Source: Achromobacter piechaudii NBRC 102461
GTDB lineage: Bacteria; Pseudomonadota; Gammaproteobacteria; Burkholderiales; Burkholderiaceae_B
Assembly: GCF_001571245.1 (NCBI RefSeq)
Contig: NZ_BCTK01000014.1
Coordinates: 264,614-328,613 of the forward strand
Direction: 5' to 3'
DNA: 64,000 nucleotides
Shown one piece after another: positions 18,417-27,216 of this stretch (position 1 is the stretch's first letter; each line of letters opens with the position of its first letter). The translations under genes were made by a program, and so were the position numbers. The notes under the pieces are model-generated. The model was not told the origin of the DNA and did not search any database. It saw only the letters and a list, made by a program, of their open reading frames with translations.

Positions 18417-19109
18417 ATGGCCAGAATTCTGGTGGTTGACGACGAAGTCGGTATACGCGAGCTTTTGTCGGAGATCCTTTACGACGAAGGACACACGGTC
18501 GAACTGGCCGAAAACGCGGCGCAAGCGCGCGCTGCTCGCCTTCGCATGCGTCCTGATCTGGTGTTGCTGGACATCTGGATGCCCGACACCGATGGCGTAA
18601 GTTTGCTGAAAGAGTGGGGCTCGCAAGGGCTGCTCGACATGCCCGTGATCATGATGAGCGGCCACGCCACCATCGACACGGCGGTCGAAGCCACGCGCAT
18701 CGGCGCGATGGATTTCCTGGAAAAGCCCATTACGCTGCAACGCCTGCTCAAGACGGTGGCCGCTGGCCTGGCGCGTGGACGCGCCCCGCATCCGGCGCCG
18801 GTCGCCGCGCACCCCGCTGCCGTCAGCCCGGCCGTGGCATTGGAAGACGAGCTGGATCCGCCCGTGTTGACCACGGCGCCCGCCAACGAAGTGCCGGTCA
18901 CGTCCAACGGCCAGTTGGGCAGCATTTCGCTGGATCAGCCCCTGCGCGAAGCGCGCGACGAGTTCGAACGCATCTATTTCGAATACCACCTGGTCCGCGA
19001 AAGCCACAGCATGACGCGTGTGTCTGAGCGCACCGGCCTGGAACGCACCCACCTGTATCGCAAGCTCAAGCAATTGGGCATCGAGTCGGCGCGCAAGCGC
19101 AGCACATGA
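18417..19109 (+). CDS. NtrX-like response regulator lacking the AAA+ domain
   Basis: This is a 230-residue regulator. The receiver domain (1-120) has the acidic pair VVDDE, phospho-acceptor Asp52 in LLDIWMPDTDG, a switch Ser81 and Lys103 in LEKPI. A Pro/Ala-rich linker (about 122-160) leads straight to a Fis-type helix-turn-helix (about 175-225, SERTGLERTHLYRKLKQLGI). Canonical NtrX has a sigma54-interacting AAA+ domain in between. Here it is absent, so this protein should not activate sigma54 promoters. It follows the kinase by 11 bases and overlaps trkA by four. Confidence 0.9.
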   Translation: MARILVVDDEVGIRELLSEILYDEGHTVELAENAAQARAARLRMRPDLVLLDIWMPDTDGVSLLKEWGSQGLLDMPVIMMSGHATIDTAVEATRIGAMDFLEKPITLQRLLKTVAAGLARGRAPHPAPVAAHPAAVSPAVALEDELDPPVLTTAPANEVPVTSNGQLGSISLDQPLREARDEFERIYFEYHLVRESHSMTRVSERTGLERTHLYRKLKQLGIESARKRST

Positions 19110-20485
19110 AAATCCTGATCATGGGCGCTGGTCGCGTAGGCACCAGCGTGGCCGAAAACCTGGTGTCCGAGCAAAACGACATCACCGTGGTGGATACCGA
19201 CGCCACTCAACTTCGGTACTTGCAGGAACACTTTGACTTGCGCGTCGTCCATGGCGATGGCTCGCAAGTGTCGGTGCTTGAGACCGCCGGCGCGGCCGAC
19301 ACCGACCTCTTCATCGCCTGTGCCGCCTCTGACGCCGCCAACATGGTGGCGTGCAAGATCGCCCGCCAGCTGTTCAACGTCCCCCGTCGCATCGCCCGCA
19401 TCCGCTCGGCCGAGTTTCCGGAACACCCGGAACTCATGAGCGAAGAGGGCTTTTGCATCGACGCGTTGATCAGCCCCGAACGCAGCGTCACGACCTACCT
19501 GCATAGCCTGATTGAATTTCCCGAAGCCTTGCAGGTCGTGGAATTCGCCGAGGGCCGGGTTTCCGTCGTGACCGTGCGCGTGGGCCATGGCAGCCCGATG
19601 GCGCATTCCTCCGTCGACAAGCTGCGCGACGTCTGGCCCGATGTGAAGGCGCGCGTGATCGACGTGCTGCGCGGCGGGCGACCGCTGCGCGCCGGCAGCG
19701 GCACCGTTGTCGCCCCGGGCGACGAAGTCGTGCTGGTGGTGGATTCGCGCGATGCGCGGCGCGCCGTGCGCCAGTTGCGCGAGGCCGAACGCGCCGTGCG
19801 CCGCGTCATGATCGCAGGCGGCGGCAACATCGGATTACGTCTGGCCCGCGAGCTGGCCGAAGAAAAATACAGCGTCCGCATCATCGAACGTGACCTCAAG
19901 CGTTGCGAATACCTGGCGACGCAGCTGCCCGACAGCGTACTGGTCCTGCACGGCAGCGGCACTGACGAAGCCCTGCTCGAGCGCGAGAACATCGAAGACA
20001 TGGACACCTGGCTCGCGCTGACCAGCGACGACGAGGACAACATCATGTCGTCCCTGCTGGCCAAACGCCTGGGCGCGCGCAAGGTGATCGCGCTGATCAA
20101 CCGCCAGGCCTATGGCGAGCTGATGCAGGGCAGCCATATCGATATCGCCGTATCCCCGTCCCAGGCGACCATGAGCGAGCTGCTGAGGCACGTGCGGCGC
20201 GGCGACGTGGCCGCCGTGCACCGCTTGCGCCAGGGCGTGGCCGAGGCGCTTGAAGCCATTGCCCATGGCGACCGCTCCACCTCCAAGGTCGTGGGCCGGC
20301 CGGTCGGCCAGATCAGCCTGCCCAAGGGCGCCAGCATCGGCGCACTGGTGCGGGGAGATGAAATCATCCTGCCCGACGCCGACACCGTCATTGAAACGGA
20401 CGACCACGTGATCGTCTTCGTGCCCTCGCGCCGCCAGATGCCGCGCGTGGAAAAGCTGTTCCAAGTTTCGGCATCCTTTTTCTGA
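19106..20485 (+). CDS. trkA: Trk potassium uptake regulatory subunit TrkA
   Basis: This is a 459-residue cytosolic gating subunit of the Trk potassium channel. It has two tandem RCK units. The NAD-binding folds start at MGAGRVGTSVAENL (residue 5 onward) and IAGGGNIGLRLARELAE (about 233), each followed by a RCK-C domain, including GDEIILPDADTVIETDD near the end. Its ATG overlaps the response-regulator stop. trkH follows after 53 bases, so the sensor, regulator and potassium system may be co-transcribed. Confidence 0.96.
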   Translation: MKILIMGAGRVGTSVAENLVSEQNDITVVDTDATQLRYLQEHFDLRVVHGDGSQVSVLETAGAADTDLFIACAASDAANMVACKIARQLFNVPRRIARIRSAEFPEHPELMSEEGFCIDALISPERSVTTYLHSLIEFPEALQVVEFAEGRVSVVTVRVGHGSPMAHSSVDKLRDVWPDVKARVIDVLRGGRPLRAGSGTVVAPGDEVVLVVDSRDARRAVRQLREAERAVRRVMIAGGGNIGLRLARELAEEKYSVRIIERDLKRCEYLATQLPDSVLVLHGSGTDEALLERENIEDMDTWLALTSDDEDNIMSSLLAKRLGARKVIALINRQAYGELMQGSHIDIAVSPSQATMSELLRHVRRGDVAAVHRLRQGVAEALEAIAHGDRSTSKVVGRPVGQISLPKGASIGALVRGDEIILPDADTVIETDDHVIVFVPSRRQMPRVEKLFQVSASFF

Positions 20486-20538
20486 TGCGCACACTTTTCA
20501 AGCTCCGCCGTGGGCCGGGCCTCGCCGGGTAGGCTTTC

Positions 20539-22008
20539 ATGAAGCGCGTTCTGGGCACCCTTTATATCCTGGGCCTGACCATGGTGATGTTCGCGCTCAC
20601 CATGCTGATCCCGCTGTTGATCGCGTATGTGGGTGGCGACGCCGCGCGCGATGCGTTCCTGCACGGCTTCCTGATTTCCCTGGGTATCGGCGGCGGTCTT
20701 GCCGCCATCACGCGCCGCAGCCGCTGCGAACTGCGGGCACGCGACGGCTTCGTGCTGGTGTCGGCGGTGTGGGCGGGCCTGCCGCTGCTGGCCTCGATTC
20801 CGCTGATGCTGTACTTTCACCGGGCCGGCTTGCCCCTGTCATTCACGGGCGCCTACTTCGAAGCCATGTCCGGGCTGACGACCACCGGTGCCACCGTCCT
20901 GACCAATCTGGACACCTTGCCCGCGTCGATCAATCTGTGGCGCGCCACGCTGATCTGGATCGGCGGCATGGGCATCCTGGTGCTGGCCGTGGCGATTCTG
21001 CCCTTGCTGGGGGTGGGCGGCCACCAGGTCGTGCGGGCCGAAACGCCCGGCCCGATGAAGGACGAACGCCTCACCCCGCGCATTGCCAGCACCGCCAAGG
21101 CGCTGTACGCGGTGTACTTCGTGTTCTCGATCCTGTGCTTTCTGGCCTACCGGGCCGTGGGGCTGTCCTGGTTCGAGGCCTGGTGCCACATGGCCACCAC
21201 GATGGGCCTGGGCGGGTTCTCGACCTGGGATGACGGATTCGCCCACTTCGATTCCGTGGCGGTCGAAATGGTCGCCATGGTGTTCATGCTGATCGCCGGC
21301 ATCAACTTCGCCACCCACTTCAACGCCTTCCGCCAACGTAGCCCGCGCGCCTATGTGCGGTGTCCTGAAGCCATTCCGTACCTGGTCGTGGTGCTGGGCG
21401 TGGGGCTGGTCATTTCGGTGTTTCTGTACATCAAGGGCGTCTACAGCGAGCCCCTGCAAGCGCTGCGCTATGGCATGTTCAACACGATTTCCATGGCGAC
21501 CACCACGGGCTACGCCAATACGGACTTCGCCCAGTGGCCCCTGTTCGCGCCGTTGACCATGCTGCTGCTGTCCGGCTTCGCCACGTCGGCCGGGTCCACC
21601 GGGGGCGGCATCAAGATGATCCGCGCGATCCTGCTGGTCAAGCAGGCCCGCAATGAGCTCGTGACGATGCTGCATCCGCACGCGGTCAGCCCGGTGCGCA
21701 TCAACGGCCGCGCGGTCGAGACGCGCACCATGTCGTCCGTGCTGGCCTTCATGCTGTTCTACGGGCTGTCCATTGCCGTGTTCACCAGCCTGCTGCTGCT
21801 GTCGGGCCTGGATCCCATCACGGCGTTCTCGGCCATTTTCGCCAGTATCAACAACACGGGGCCGGGGCTTGGGCCCGTTGGACCGATGGGCAGCTTTGCC
21901 GTCCTGTCCGATTTCCAGATCTGGGTTTGCACCTTCGCCATGCTGATCGGCCGGTTGGAATTGCTGACCGTGCTGGTGCTTTTCACCCCGATTTTCTGGC
22001 GCAAATAA
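20539..22008 (+). CDS. trkH: Trk potassium uptake membrane subunit TrkH
   Basis: This is a 489-residue inner-membrane potassium channel of the TrkH/KtrB superfamily, with four repeated membrane-pore-membrane units. Selectivity-filter regions are recognisable as GLTTTGAT, TMGLGGFS, ATTTGYAN and NNTGPGLG, each with the conserved glycine. FATSAGSTGGGIKMIR is the intramembrane loop before the last part. It ends at an intrinsic terminator, closing the operon begun by rsmB. Confidence 0.96.
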   Translation: MKRVLGTLYILGLTMVMFALTMLIPLLIAYVGGDAARDAFLHGFLISLGIGGGLAAITRRSRCELRARDGFVLVSAVWAGLPLLASIPLMLYFHRAGLPLSFTGAYFEAMSGLTTTGATVLTNLDTLPASINLWRATLIWIGGMGILVLAVAILPLLGVGGHQVVRAETPGPMKDERLTPRIASTAKALYAVYFVFSILCFLAYRAVGLSWFEAWCHMATTMGLGGFSTWDDGFAHFDSVAVEMVAMVFMLIAGINFATHFNAFRQRSPRAYVRCPEAIPYLVVVLGVGLVISVFLYIKGVYSEPLQALRYGMFNTISMATTTGYANTDFAQWPLFAPLTMLLLSGFATSAGSTGGGIKMIRAILLVKQARNELVTMLHPHAVSPVRINGRAVETRTMSSVLAFMLFYGLSIAVFTSLLLLSGLDPITAFSAIFASINNTGPGLGPVGPMGSFAVLSDFQIWVCTFAMLIGRLELLTVLVLFTPIFWRK

Positions 22009-22029
22009 GGGGCGCGCGCCCCTGTTTTT
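22009..22029 (+). terminator. intrinsic terminator after trkH
   Basis: GGGGCGCGCGCCCC (22009-22022) starts right after the trkH stop and is followed by TGTTTTT. This is a classic GC stem with T-run. Confidence 0.85.
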
Positions 22030-22337
22030 GATCAGGGATAACCCGATTCAGGGTTATCCCACCCACCCTCGAAAACCGCATGATCACTGCCGATGCGACC
22101 GCCATCGGCCGGGGACCCGCGCCGTTCCTGAGTTGTAAGTGCTCGCTCACTAATTCTCAGAGGGCAAAACCGTGTGCTACGCGATGTTGCACACAAATGT
22201 CACGATTTTCAATCTTATTGCCACAAACCTGCGGCTATCATCCGTTTCACAAGCCGCCGTCTAGTGCCCCCCGGGAAGTTACCGGGCTTCAAGGTCGAAC
22301 GGCGCGTCCCCTCATCAAACATTCAAAGGAGTCCGGA
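22030..22337. other. intergenic region ahead of the YbdK-like gene, with a 10-bp inverted repeat
   Basis: After the trkH terminator comes a perfect inverted repeat, GGGATAACCC (22035-22044) and GGGTTATCCC (22051-22060), with a 6-nt spacer. The rest is AT-richer than its surroundings and probably holds the promoter of the next gene, but I see no well-spaced -35/-10 pair. In-frame codons upstream of 22338 do not resemble the family. Confidence 0.5.
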
Positions 22338-23579
22338 ATGGAACCGATCCCGTTCATTTCGTCGGCCCCCAACACCCTGGGCATCGAACTTGAGTTGCAA
22401 CTGATCGACCCCCGCACTTTTGACCTGACCGCAGCCTCTGACGAGCTGCTGGCCCAGATGGCCAATCACCCCATTGCCGACCGCGTCAAACCCGAGATCA
22501 CGCGGTCCATGATTGAACTGAATTCGTCGGTGCACGAGCACCCCATGGGCCTGTTGGCCGAAATGCGCGAGATGCGCGACGCCCTGGTCGAAGCGGCAGA
22601 TGCCGTCGGTGTGTCGGTTGCCGGTGGCGGCGCCCACCCCTTCATGCGGTGGCAAGAACGGTCCATCTCGGACACCCCGCGCTTCCAGTACCTGGCCGAA
22701 ATGTACGGTTACCTGGCGCGTCAATTTACTGTTTTTGGCCAGCACATCCATCTGGGTGTTCAAAGCGGCGATGATTCCATCAAGCTGCTGCGCCGGCTCT
22801 CGCCCTACGTACCCCACTTCATCGCGCTGTCGGCGTCCTCGCCGTATTGCGAAGGTGTGGACACGCTGTTCTCTTGTTCGCGTCTGAACGCCGTCAACAG
22901 CTTCCCGCTGGCTGGTCACATGCCGCCCGAGGTCAAGGACTGGTACCAGTTCGAAGCCCATCTGTCGCAGCTGCGCGCCTACGGCCTGGCCGAGAGCATC
23001 AAGGACCTGTATTGGGATATCCGCCCGAAGCCGGAATTCGGCACGGTCGAGATCCGCGTTTGCGACACGCCGTTGACCGTGGAGCGCGCCTGCCAGATCG
23101 CCGCGTTCGCACAAGCGCTGGCGGTGCTGCTGATGCGCGAGGACGATCCCAGCGACAGCGCGTGGCTGTCCTACCGCAGCAACCACTTCCAGGCTTGCCG
23201 TTTTGGCTTGCAGGGCAGCTATGTGACGCCGGACGGCCAGCGTCTGCGCTTGATGGACCATCTGCGCGCGCTGTTCCAACGCTTGATGCCGGTGGCCGAG
23301 GAGCTCGGTACGGGCGACATGATCGCCGCGCTGCGCGACGAGGCCATGCGCAGCGGCAACGACGCGCGCTGGCTGCGCAGCCAATTCCATCGGCTGCGTG
23401 ACCTGCCGCTGGTGGTTGACGCCATGTCGCACGCCTGGCGTGGCGAATCGGTGTCGGCCCCGCCTGCGGAACCGACCGCCGTATTGCGTCGGCGCATCCG
23501 CGCCAACTCCGAGCCCATGCAGCCTTTGTCTGCCTCCGAGCCCGGCGTCGCGGTGCCGTTGCCGGAACGCTTGCACTAA
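22338..23579 (+). CDS. YbdK-type carboxylate-amine ligase (glutamate-cysteine ligase 2 family)
   Basis: This is a 413-residue enzyme of the GCS2 family. The N-terminus [17 protein letters not shown] carries the metal-binding glutamates, and [46 protein letters not shown] and [13 protein letters not shown] are family blocks. E. coli YbdK makes gamma-glutamylcysteine weakly in vitro, and the physiological product is uncertain. The ATG at 22338 has a strong AAAGGAGT RBS. The longer frame from 22080 has no family similarity upstream. Confidence 0.93.
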   Translation: MEPIPFISSAPNTLGIELELQLIDPRTFDLTAASDELLAQMANHPIADRVKPEITRSMIELNSSVHEHPMGLLAEMREMRDALVEAADAVGVSVAGGGAHPFMRWQERSISDTPRFQYLAEMYGYLARQFTVFGQHIHLGVQSGDDSIKLLRRLSPYVPHFIALSASSPYCEGVDTLFSCSRLNAVNSFPLAGHMPPEVKDWYQFEAHLSQLRAYGLAESIKDLYWDIRPKPEFGTVEIRVCDTPLTVERACQIAAFAQALAVLLMREDDPSDSAWLSYRSNHFQACRFGLQGSYVTPDGQRLRLMDHLRALFQRLMPVAEELGTGDMIAALRDEAMRSGNDARWLRSQFHRLRDLPLVVDAMSHAWRGESVSAPPAEPTAVLRRRIRANSEPMQPLSASEPGVAVPLPERLH

Positions 23580-23640
23580 GTCCTGGCCTGCGGGCGTCAC
23601 ACAGGTAGGTGGCGCGCGCAGGCGGGCGATGGCTCTACCG

Positions 23641-24576
23641 TCAGGGGTTGCCGCGCTGGCGTCCGCCGATCGCGCTGACGGACAGGCGGGTTTCTCCCGC
23701 TACCGTCCGGTGCGCCGCGGCGCGCCACGCATGCCCATAAGCCACTTCAATACTCAGCGCGATCAGCCCGTCCGGGCGGCGCTGGGCCTCCAGCGCTGCG
23801 CACAGGCGGTCGCGCCAGTCGCGCCCCACCAGACCGCCGCGACGCCCCTCGGCGGGGTTTCCACCCAACGCACGCACGTCCGCCAGCAGCTTTTCGGGGC
23901 TGCGGTAGGTCAGGGTCAGGATCTCCTGGTCCATGACGGGGTCGGCAAAGCCGTTTTCCACCAGCAAGTCGCCGAAGTCGTGCATATCCACGAATGACGG
24001 GGTCGCGGTGGACAGGCCGGCATCGGTCAGCGCCTGCCGAAGTTCACGCAGGGTGGCCGGCCCGAGACAGGAAAACATCGCCAATCCGCCCACTTTCAGA
24101 ATCCGCCGCCACTCGGCCAGCACTGCATGCGGGGCGCGGTGCCAATGCATGGCCAGGTTGGACCACACCAGCTCAAGCGATTCGGGGGGCAGGCCGGTTT
24201 CGGCCAGATCGGCGTTGACGAACGTCGGCGCGGTGGGGCCGCGTCGCGCCAGCTTGCCGATCCAGGCGCCCAGGCCGGCCGGGGCATGGCGCTTTTTGGC
24301 CAGCTCCAGCAGGGGTTCGCAATTGTCCAGGCCGGTATAGGCGGCCTCGGGATAGCGTTCCCGCAGCAGCGGCAGGTTGTCACCCGCGCCGCAGCCCGCA
24401 TCCAGCATCGCCTGAGGCTGCACCCGGATGTATTGCAGGCGGCCCAGCATGCGACGGGCCACTTCGCCGTAAAGAAATTGTGCGTCGGACAAGTCGCCAC
24501 GGCGGGCGAACTGCCGGGGCACGTCGGCGCTGACGATGGGTAGAGAGGGAAGCGGTGCGGATTCTGGCAGGGACAT
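23641..24576 (-). CDS. SAM-dependent methyltransferase, BioC-like
   Basis: This is a 311-residue class I methyltransferase. The SAM-binding motif MLDAGCGAGDNLPLL, the acidic residue of YTGLDNCEPLL, and LVWSNLAMHWHRAPHAVLAEWRRILKVGG are the classic blocks of BioC (malonyl-ACP O-methyltransferase, first step of pimelate synthesis for biotin). The N-terminus DVPRQFARRGDLSDAQFLYGEVARRM also resembles BioC. No other biotin genes are adjacent, so the specific role is inferred. Start at 24576 leaves a short leader; 24648 adds an unlikely tail and overlaps comF upstream. Confidence 0.8.
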   Translation of the reverse strand: MSLPESAPLPSLPIVSADVPRQFARRGDLSDAQFLYGEVARRMLGRLQYIRVQPQAMLDAGCGAGDNLPLLRERYPEAAYTGLDNCEPLLELAKKRHAPAGLGAWIGKLARRGPTAPTFVNADLAETGLPPESLELVWSNLAMHWHRAPHAVLAEWRRILKVGGLAMFSCLGPATLRELRQALTDAGLSTATPSFVDMHDFGDLLVENGFADPVMDQEILTLTYRSPEKLLADVRALGGNPAEGRRGGLVGRDWRDRLCAALEAQRRPDGLIALSIEVAYGHAWRAAAHRTVAGETRLSVSAIGGRQRGNP

Positions 24577-24627
24577 TTCGGTCACGCCCGCGTCTTGGCC
24601 ACGGGGCGGAACATGGTTACATGAGGG

Positions 24628-25380
24628 ATGGCATCCATTATTGCGCATCCCGGCCGCTGGCCCCGATTGTCCCTACTGACCTTGGGGCGGCGTCTCGGGT
24701 CCCGCGTGGGCTGCGATTGTCCGCTCTGCGGGGCTCGGGTGACGGGGGCGCGCTTGTGCGGCGGTTGCGCGGATGACATCGTGGCGGCCCCGCCCGGCGC
24801 GCGGCCGCGTTGCCCGCGCTGCGCGTTGCGGCTGCCGGCCACCGCTTCGATCTGCCCGGCGTGCCTGGGCGCGCCTCGGGCCTACGGGCGGACGATCGCG
24901 GCCTTTGACTACGCGCCTCCCGCCGATGCGCTGATCCGCATGCTCAAGACCCAGCTGCGCCTGAGCATGGCGCCGGTGCTGGCAAGGCTGCTGGCCGATG
25001 CCATCGTGCGCGAGGGCGGCTTGCCGCAGGGCGTCTTGCTGGCGCCCGTGCCAGCCAGCCGAGCATCGCTGCGCGCGCGCGGCATGAACCCCGCCTCTGA
25101 GATCGCCCGTGGGCTGGCGCTGCACCTGGACGCGCCGCTGTTGCGGCAGGCGCTGCGCCGGCAACGCGAAACCCCGCGTCAGACTGGCCTGAGCCGGCGC
25201 GCCAGGCGACAGGTGGCGGCCGGCTTGTTCGTCGCGTCGCCTCTGGTGCGGGGGCGGCATGTGGCGTTGGTGGATGACGTCATGACCACGGGCAGCACCG
25301 TCCAGGCCGCTGCCTTGGCCCTGAAGGCGGCGGGCGCCACCGGGGTGACGGTGCTGGTGGCCGCGCGGACACCGTCGTGA
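24628..25380 (+). CDS. comF: ComF-family phosphoribosyltransferase-like protein
   Basis: This is a 250-residue ComF/GntX-type protein linked to DNA uptake or use. Two N-terminal cysteine pairs form a zinc module (CPLCGARVTGARLCGGC, about residues 31-47, and CPRCALRLPATASICPAC), followed by a PRTase fold with the PRPP loop VALVDDVMTTGST near the C-terminus. It is divergent from the BioC-like gene. With dprA elsewhere in the window it suggests retained competence-related functions. Confidence 0.92.
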   Translation: MASIIAHPGRWPRLSLLTLGRRLGSRVGCDCPLCGARVTGARLCGGCADDIVAAPPGARPRCPRCALRLPATASICPACLGAPRAYGRTIAAFDYAPPADALIRMLKTQLRLSMAPVLARLLADAIVREGGLPQGVLLAPVPASRASLRARGMNPASEIARGLALHLDAPLLRQALRRQRETPRQTGLSRRARRQVAAGLFVASPLVRGRHVALVDDVMTTGSTVQAAALALKAAGATGVTVLVAARTPS

Positions 25381-25426
25381 CGCCGGGCCGGCTGGCGTGG
25401 CTGTCCAAGCCAGGGATGCGTGCGAC

Positions 25427-25496
25427 GGGCAAAGGGCAATGGGCGACCGGCAACGGGCGAAGGATGAAGGGCGAAGGGCGAAGGGCGACAGGCAGT
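25427..25496 (+). repeat. ten degenerate 7-bp tandem repeats (GGGCRAN)
   Basis: Ten successive heptamers run without a gap: GGGCAAA, GGGCAAT, GGGCGAC, CGGCAAC, GGGCGAA, GGATGAA, GGGCGAA, GGGCGAA, GGGCGAC, AGGCAGT. They lie in the 260-bp gap between comF and trmL, which otherwise shows no gene. Confidence 0.8.
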
Positions 25497-25640
25497 GAAC
25501 GACGGCTCGCCAGCAACAGGCAACCGCCAGCGGGGCGACGGCGGGCAAGCACCCGTTGCGCGCGGCCGCCTTGCAAATCGGCGACAATCCCCCCGTGCGG
25601 CCACTCTGGCGCCGCAGGCTGTCATCGCTCCCTATCCGCC

Positions 25641-26111
25641 ATGTTCCACGTCATCCTCGTCTGCCCCGAGATCCCTCCCAATACCGGCAACGCCATCCGC
25701 CTCTGCGCCAACACCGGCGCGCAACTGCACCTGGTGCGTCCTTTGGGATTCGAACTGGATGATGCCCGCATGCGGCGCGCCGGGCTGGATTATCACGAGT
25801 GGCAACCCGTGCGGGTGCACGACACGCTGCAAGAAGCGCTGGACGACACGGGTGCGGACGCTGGCAGCATCTATGCGCTGACCACGCACGCGCAACGCAG
25901 CGTGGCGGACATCGCTTTCAAACCGGGTGACGTATTCGTTTTTGGCCGCGAAACGGCCGGGCTGTCGGACGAACATCAGGCGATGTTCCCGCCGCAGCAA
26001 CGCTTGCGGCTGCCGATGCGCGCCGGCCAGCGCAGCCTGAACCTGTCCAACGCCGTCGCGGTGACGGTGTTCGAAGCGTGGCGTCAGCAGGGGTTCGAAG
26101 GCGGGTCGTAG
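25641..26111 (+). CDS. trmL: tRNA (cytidine(34)-2'-O)-methyltransferase TrmL
   Basis: This is a 156-residue SPOUT-class methyltransferase that modifies the wobble base of tRNA-Leu isoacceptors. The N-terminus MFHVILVCPEIPPNTGN, the central FGRETAGLSDEH and the knotted C-terminal motif LNLSNAVAVTVFEAWRQ are diagnostic. Length matches the family when the ATG at 25641 is used. The open frame continues upstream to 25377 through the heptamer repeat, but that part is low-complexity and not TrmL-like. Confidence 0.95.
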   Translation: MFHVILVCPEIPPNTGNAIRLCANTGAQLHLVRPLGFELDDARMRRAGLDYHEWQPVRVHDTLQEALDDTGADAGSIYALTTHAQRSVADIAFKPGDVFVFGRETAGLSDEHQAMFPPQQRLRLPMRAGQRSLNLSNAVAVTVFEAWRQQGFEGGS

Positions 26112-26175
26112 GCCGTTCGAAGGGGGCCAGGCAGGGCGGGCGGTTCACGCCGCGCCCGGTCCCGGCCAAAGCGCA

Positions 26176-27168
26176 TCAATCCAGCGACAGCTTCAGCTTG
26201 TCGATCACCTGGTCCCAACGCGCAGTTTCGCTCTTGATCCGGGCGGTCAGGGCTTCGGGCGTGGAGGGGGCGGGCGTGAAGTATTGCAGCGCCAGTTGCT
26301 TGCGCACGGCGTCGCTGTTGATGACACGGGCCAATTCACTGTTCAGCCGTTCGATGATGGGTGTGGGCGTTCCGGCCGGCACCAGCACCGCGTTCCATGA
26401 AATCGCTTCAAAGTCGGGATAGCCCTGCGATGCCATCGTGGGCACGCCCGGCAGCGCCTCGCTCGGTTGCAGGCTGGTCACGGCCAACAGCTTGACCTTG
26501 CCGTCGCGCGACTGCGGCACAGCGATGGCGGGCACCATGAAGCCGGCCTGCACGTCGCCGCTGATGATGGCGGTGATGACCTGCGGAAAACCGGAATACG
26601 GAATGTGCGCCAGGTCCACGCCCGCGCTTTCCTTGAACATTTCCATCGCCAGATGCGCGGAGCTGCCCGCGCCGACCGAGCCGTAGTTCAGCGAATTGCC
26701 GCGTCCCTTGACCAGCTTGACGAAGTCCTGGACGTTATCGACCTTCAGGCTGCCCGGCACGACCAGCACGTTGGGGCTGGTGCCCACCAGGCTGACCGGC
26801 GCCAGGTCCTTGAGCGGGTCGTAACCCAGCGTCTTCTTGTACAGCGTGGGCGCGGTGACCAGCGGGCCGTTGATCGTGTAGAGCAGCGTGTAGCCGTCCG
26901 GCTTGGCCTGCGCCACCACGCGCGTGCCGATGTTGCCGCCCGCGCCCGGCTTGTTGTCCACCACGATGGGCTGGCCCAGCGCCTGCGACAGCGGTTCGGA
27001 GATCGTGCGCGCCAGGATGTCCGGCGACGAGCCGGGCGGGAAGGGCACCACCAGATGAATCGGCCGTTCGGGCCAATCGGCTTGGGCGGCGGCCGGCAAC
27101 ACGGCGGCCAGGCTGAGGCACAGGCCGCGCAGAAGCGGGCCGACCCGCAATTTTCGGGTATGCGTCAT
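26176..27168 (-). CDS. Bug-family (TctC-like) tripartite tricarboxylate transporter receptor
   Basis: This is a 330-residue periplasmic binding protein. It has a signal peptide of about 30 residues (LLRGLCLSLAAVLPAAAQA), then the family signature WPERPIHLVVPFPPGSSPDILAR and VVDNKPGAGGNIGTRVVAQAKPDGYTLL. Bug receptors are greatly expanded in Bordetella, Achromobacter and relatives. The ligand is unknown, and no TctAB membrane genes adjoin. It is on the same strand as and 48 bases downstream of gpsA, but probably separately expressed. Confidence 0.93.
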   Translation of the reverse strand: MTHTRKLRVGPLLRGLCLSLAAVLPAAAQADWPERPIHLVVPFPPGSSPDILARTISEPLSQALGQPIVVDNKPGAGGNIGTRVVAQAKPDGYTLLYTINGPLVTAPTLYKKTLGYDPLKDLAPVSLVGTSPNVLVVPGSLKVDNVQDFVKLVKGRGNSLNYGSVGAGSSAHLAMEMFKESAGVDLAHIPYSGFPQVITAIISGDVQAGFMVPAIAVPQSRDGKVKLLAVTSLQPSEALPGVPTMASQGYPDFEAISWNAVLVPAGTPTPIIERLNSELARVINSDAVRKQLALQYFTPAPSTPEALTARIKSETARWDQVIDKLKLSLD

Positions 27169-27216
27169 GAAGGATGTCTCCTCGGGATGGGCAGGTTTTT
27201 TGTTGTCAGGAAGGAA

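Noticed and set aside
22218..22241. TTGCCA...TATCAT as a promoter for the YbdK-like gene
   Set aside because: The spacing is only 12 bp, too short for sigma70.
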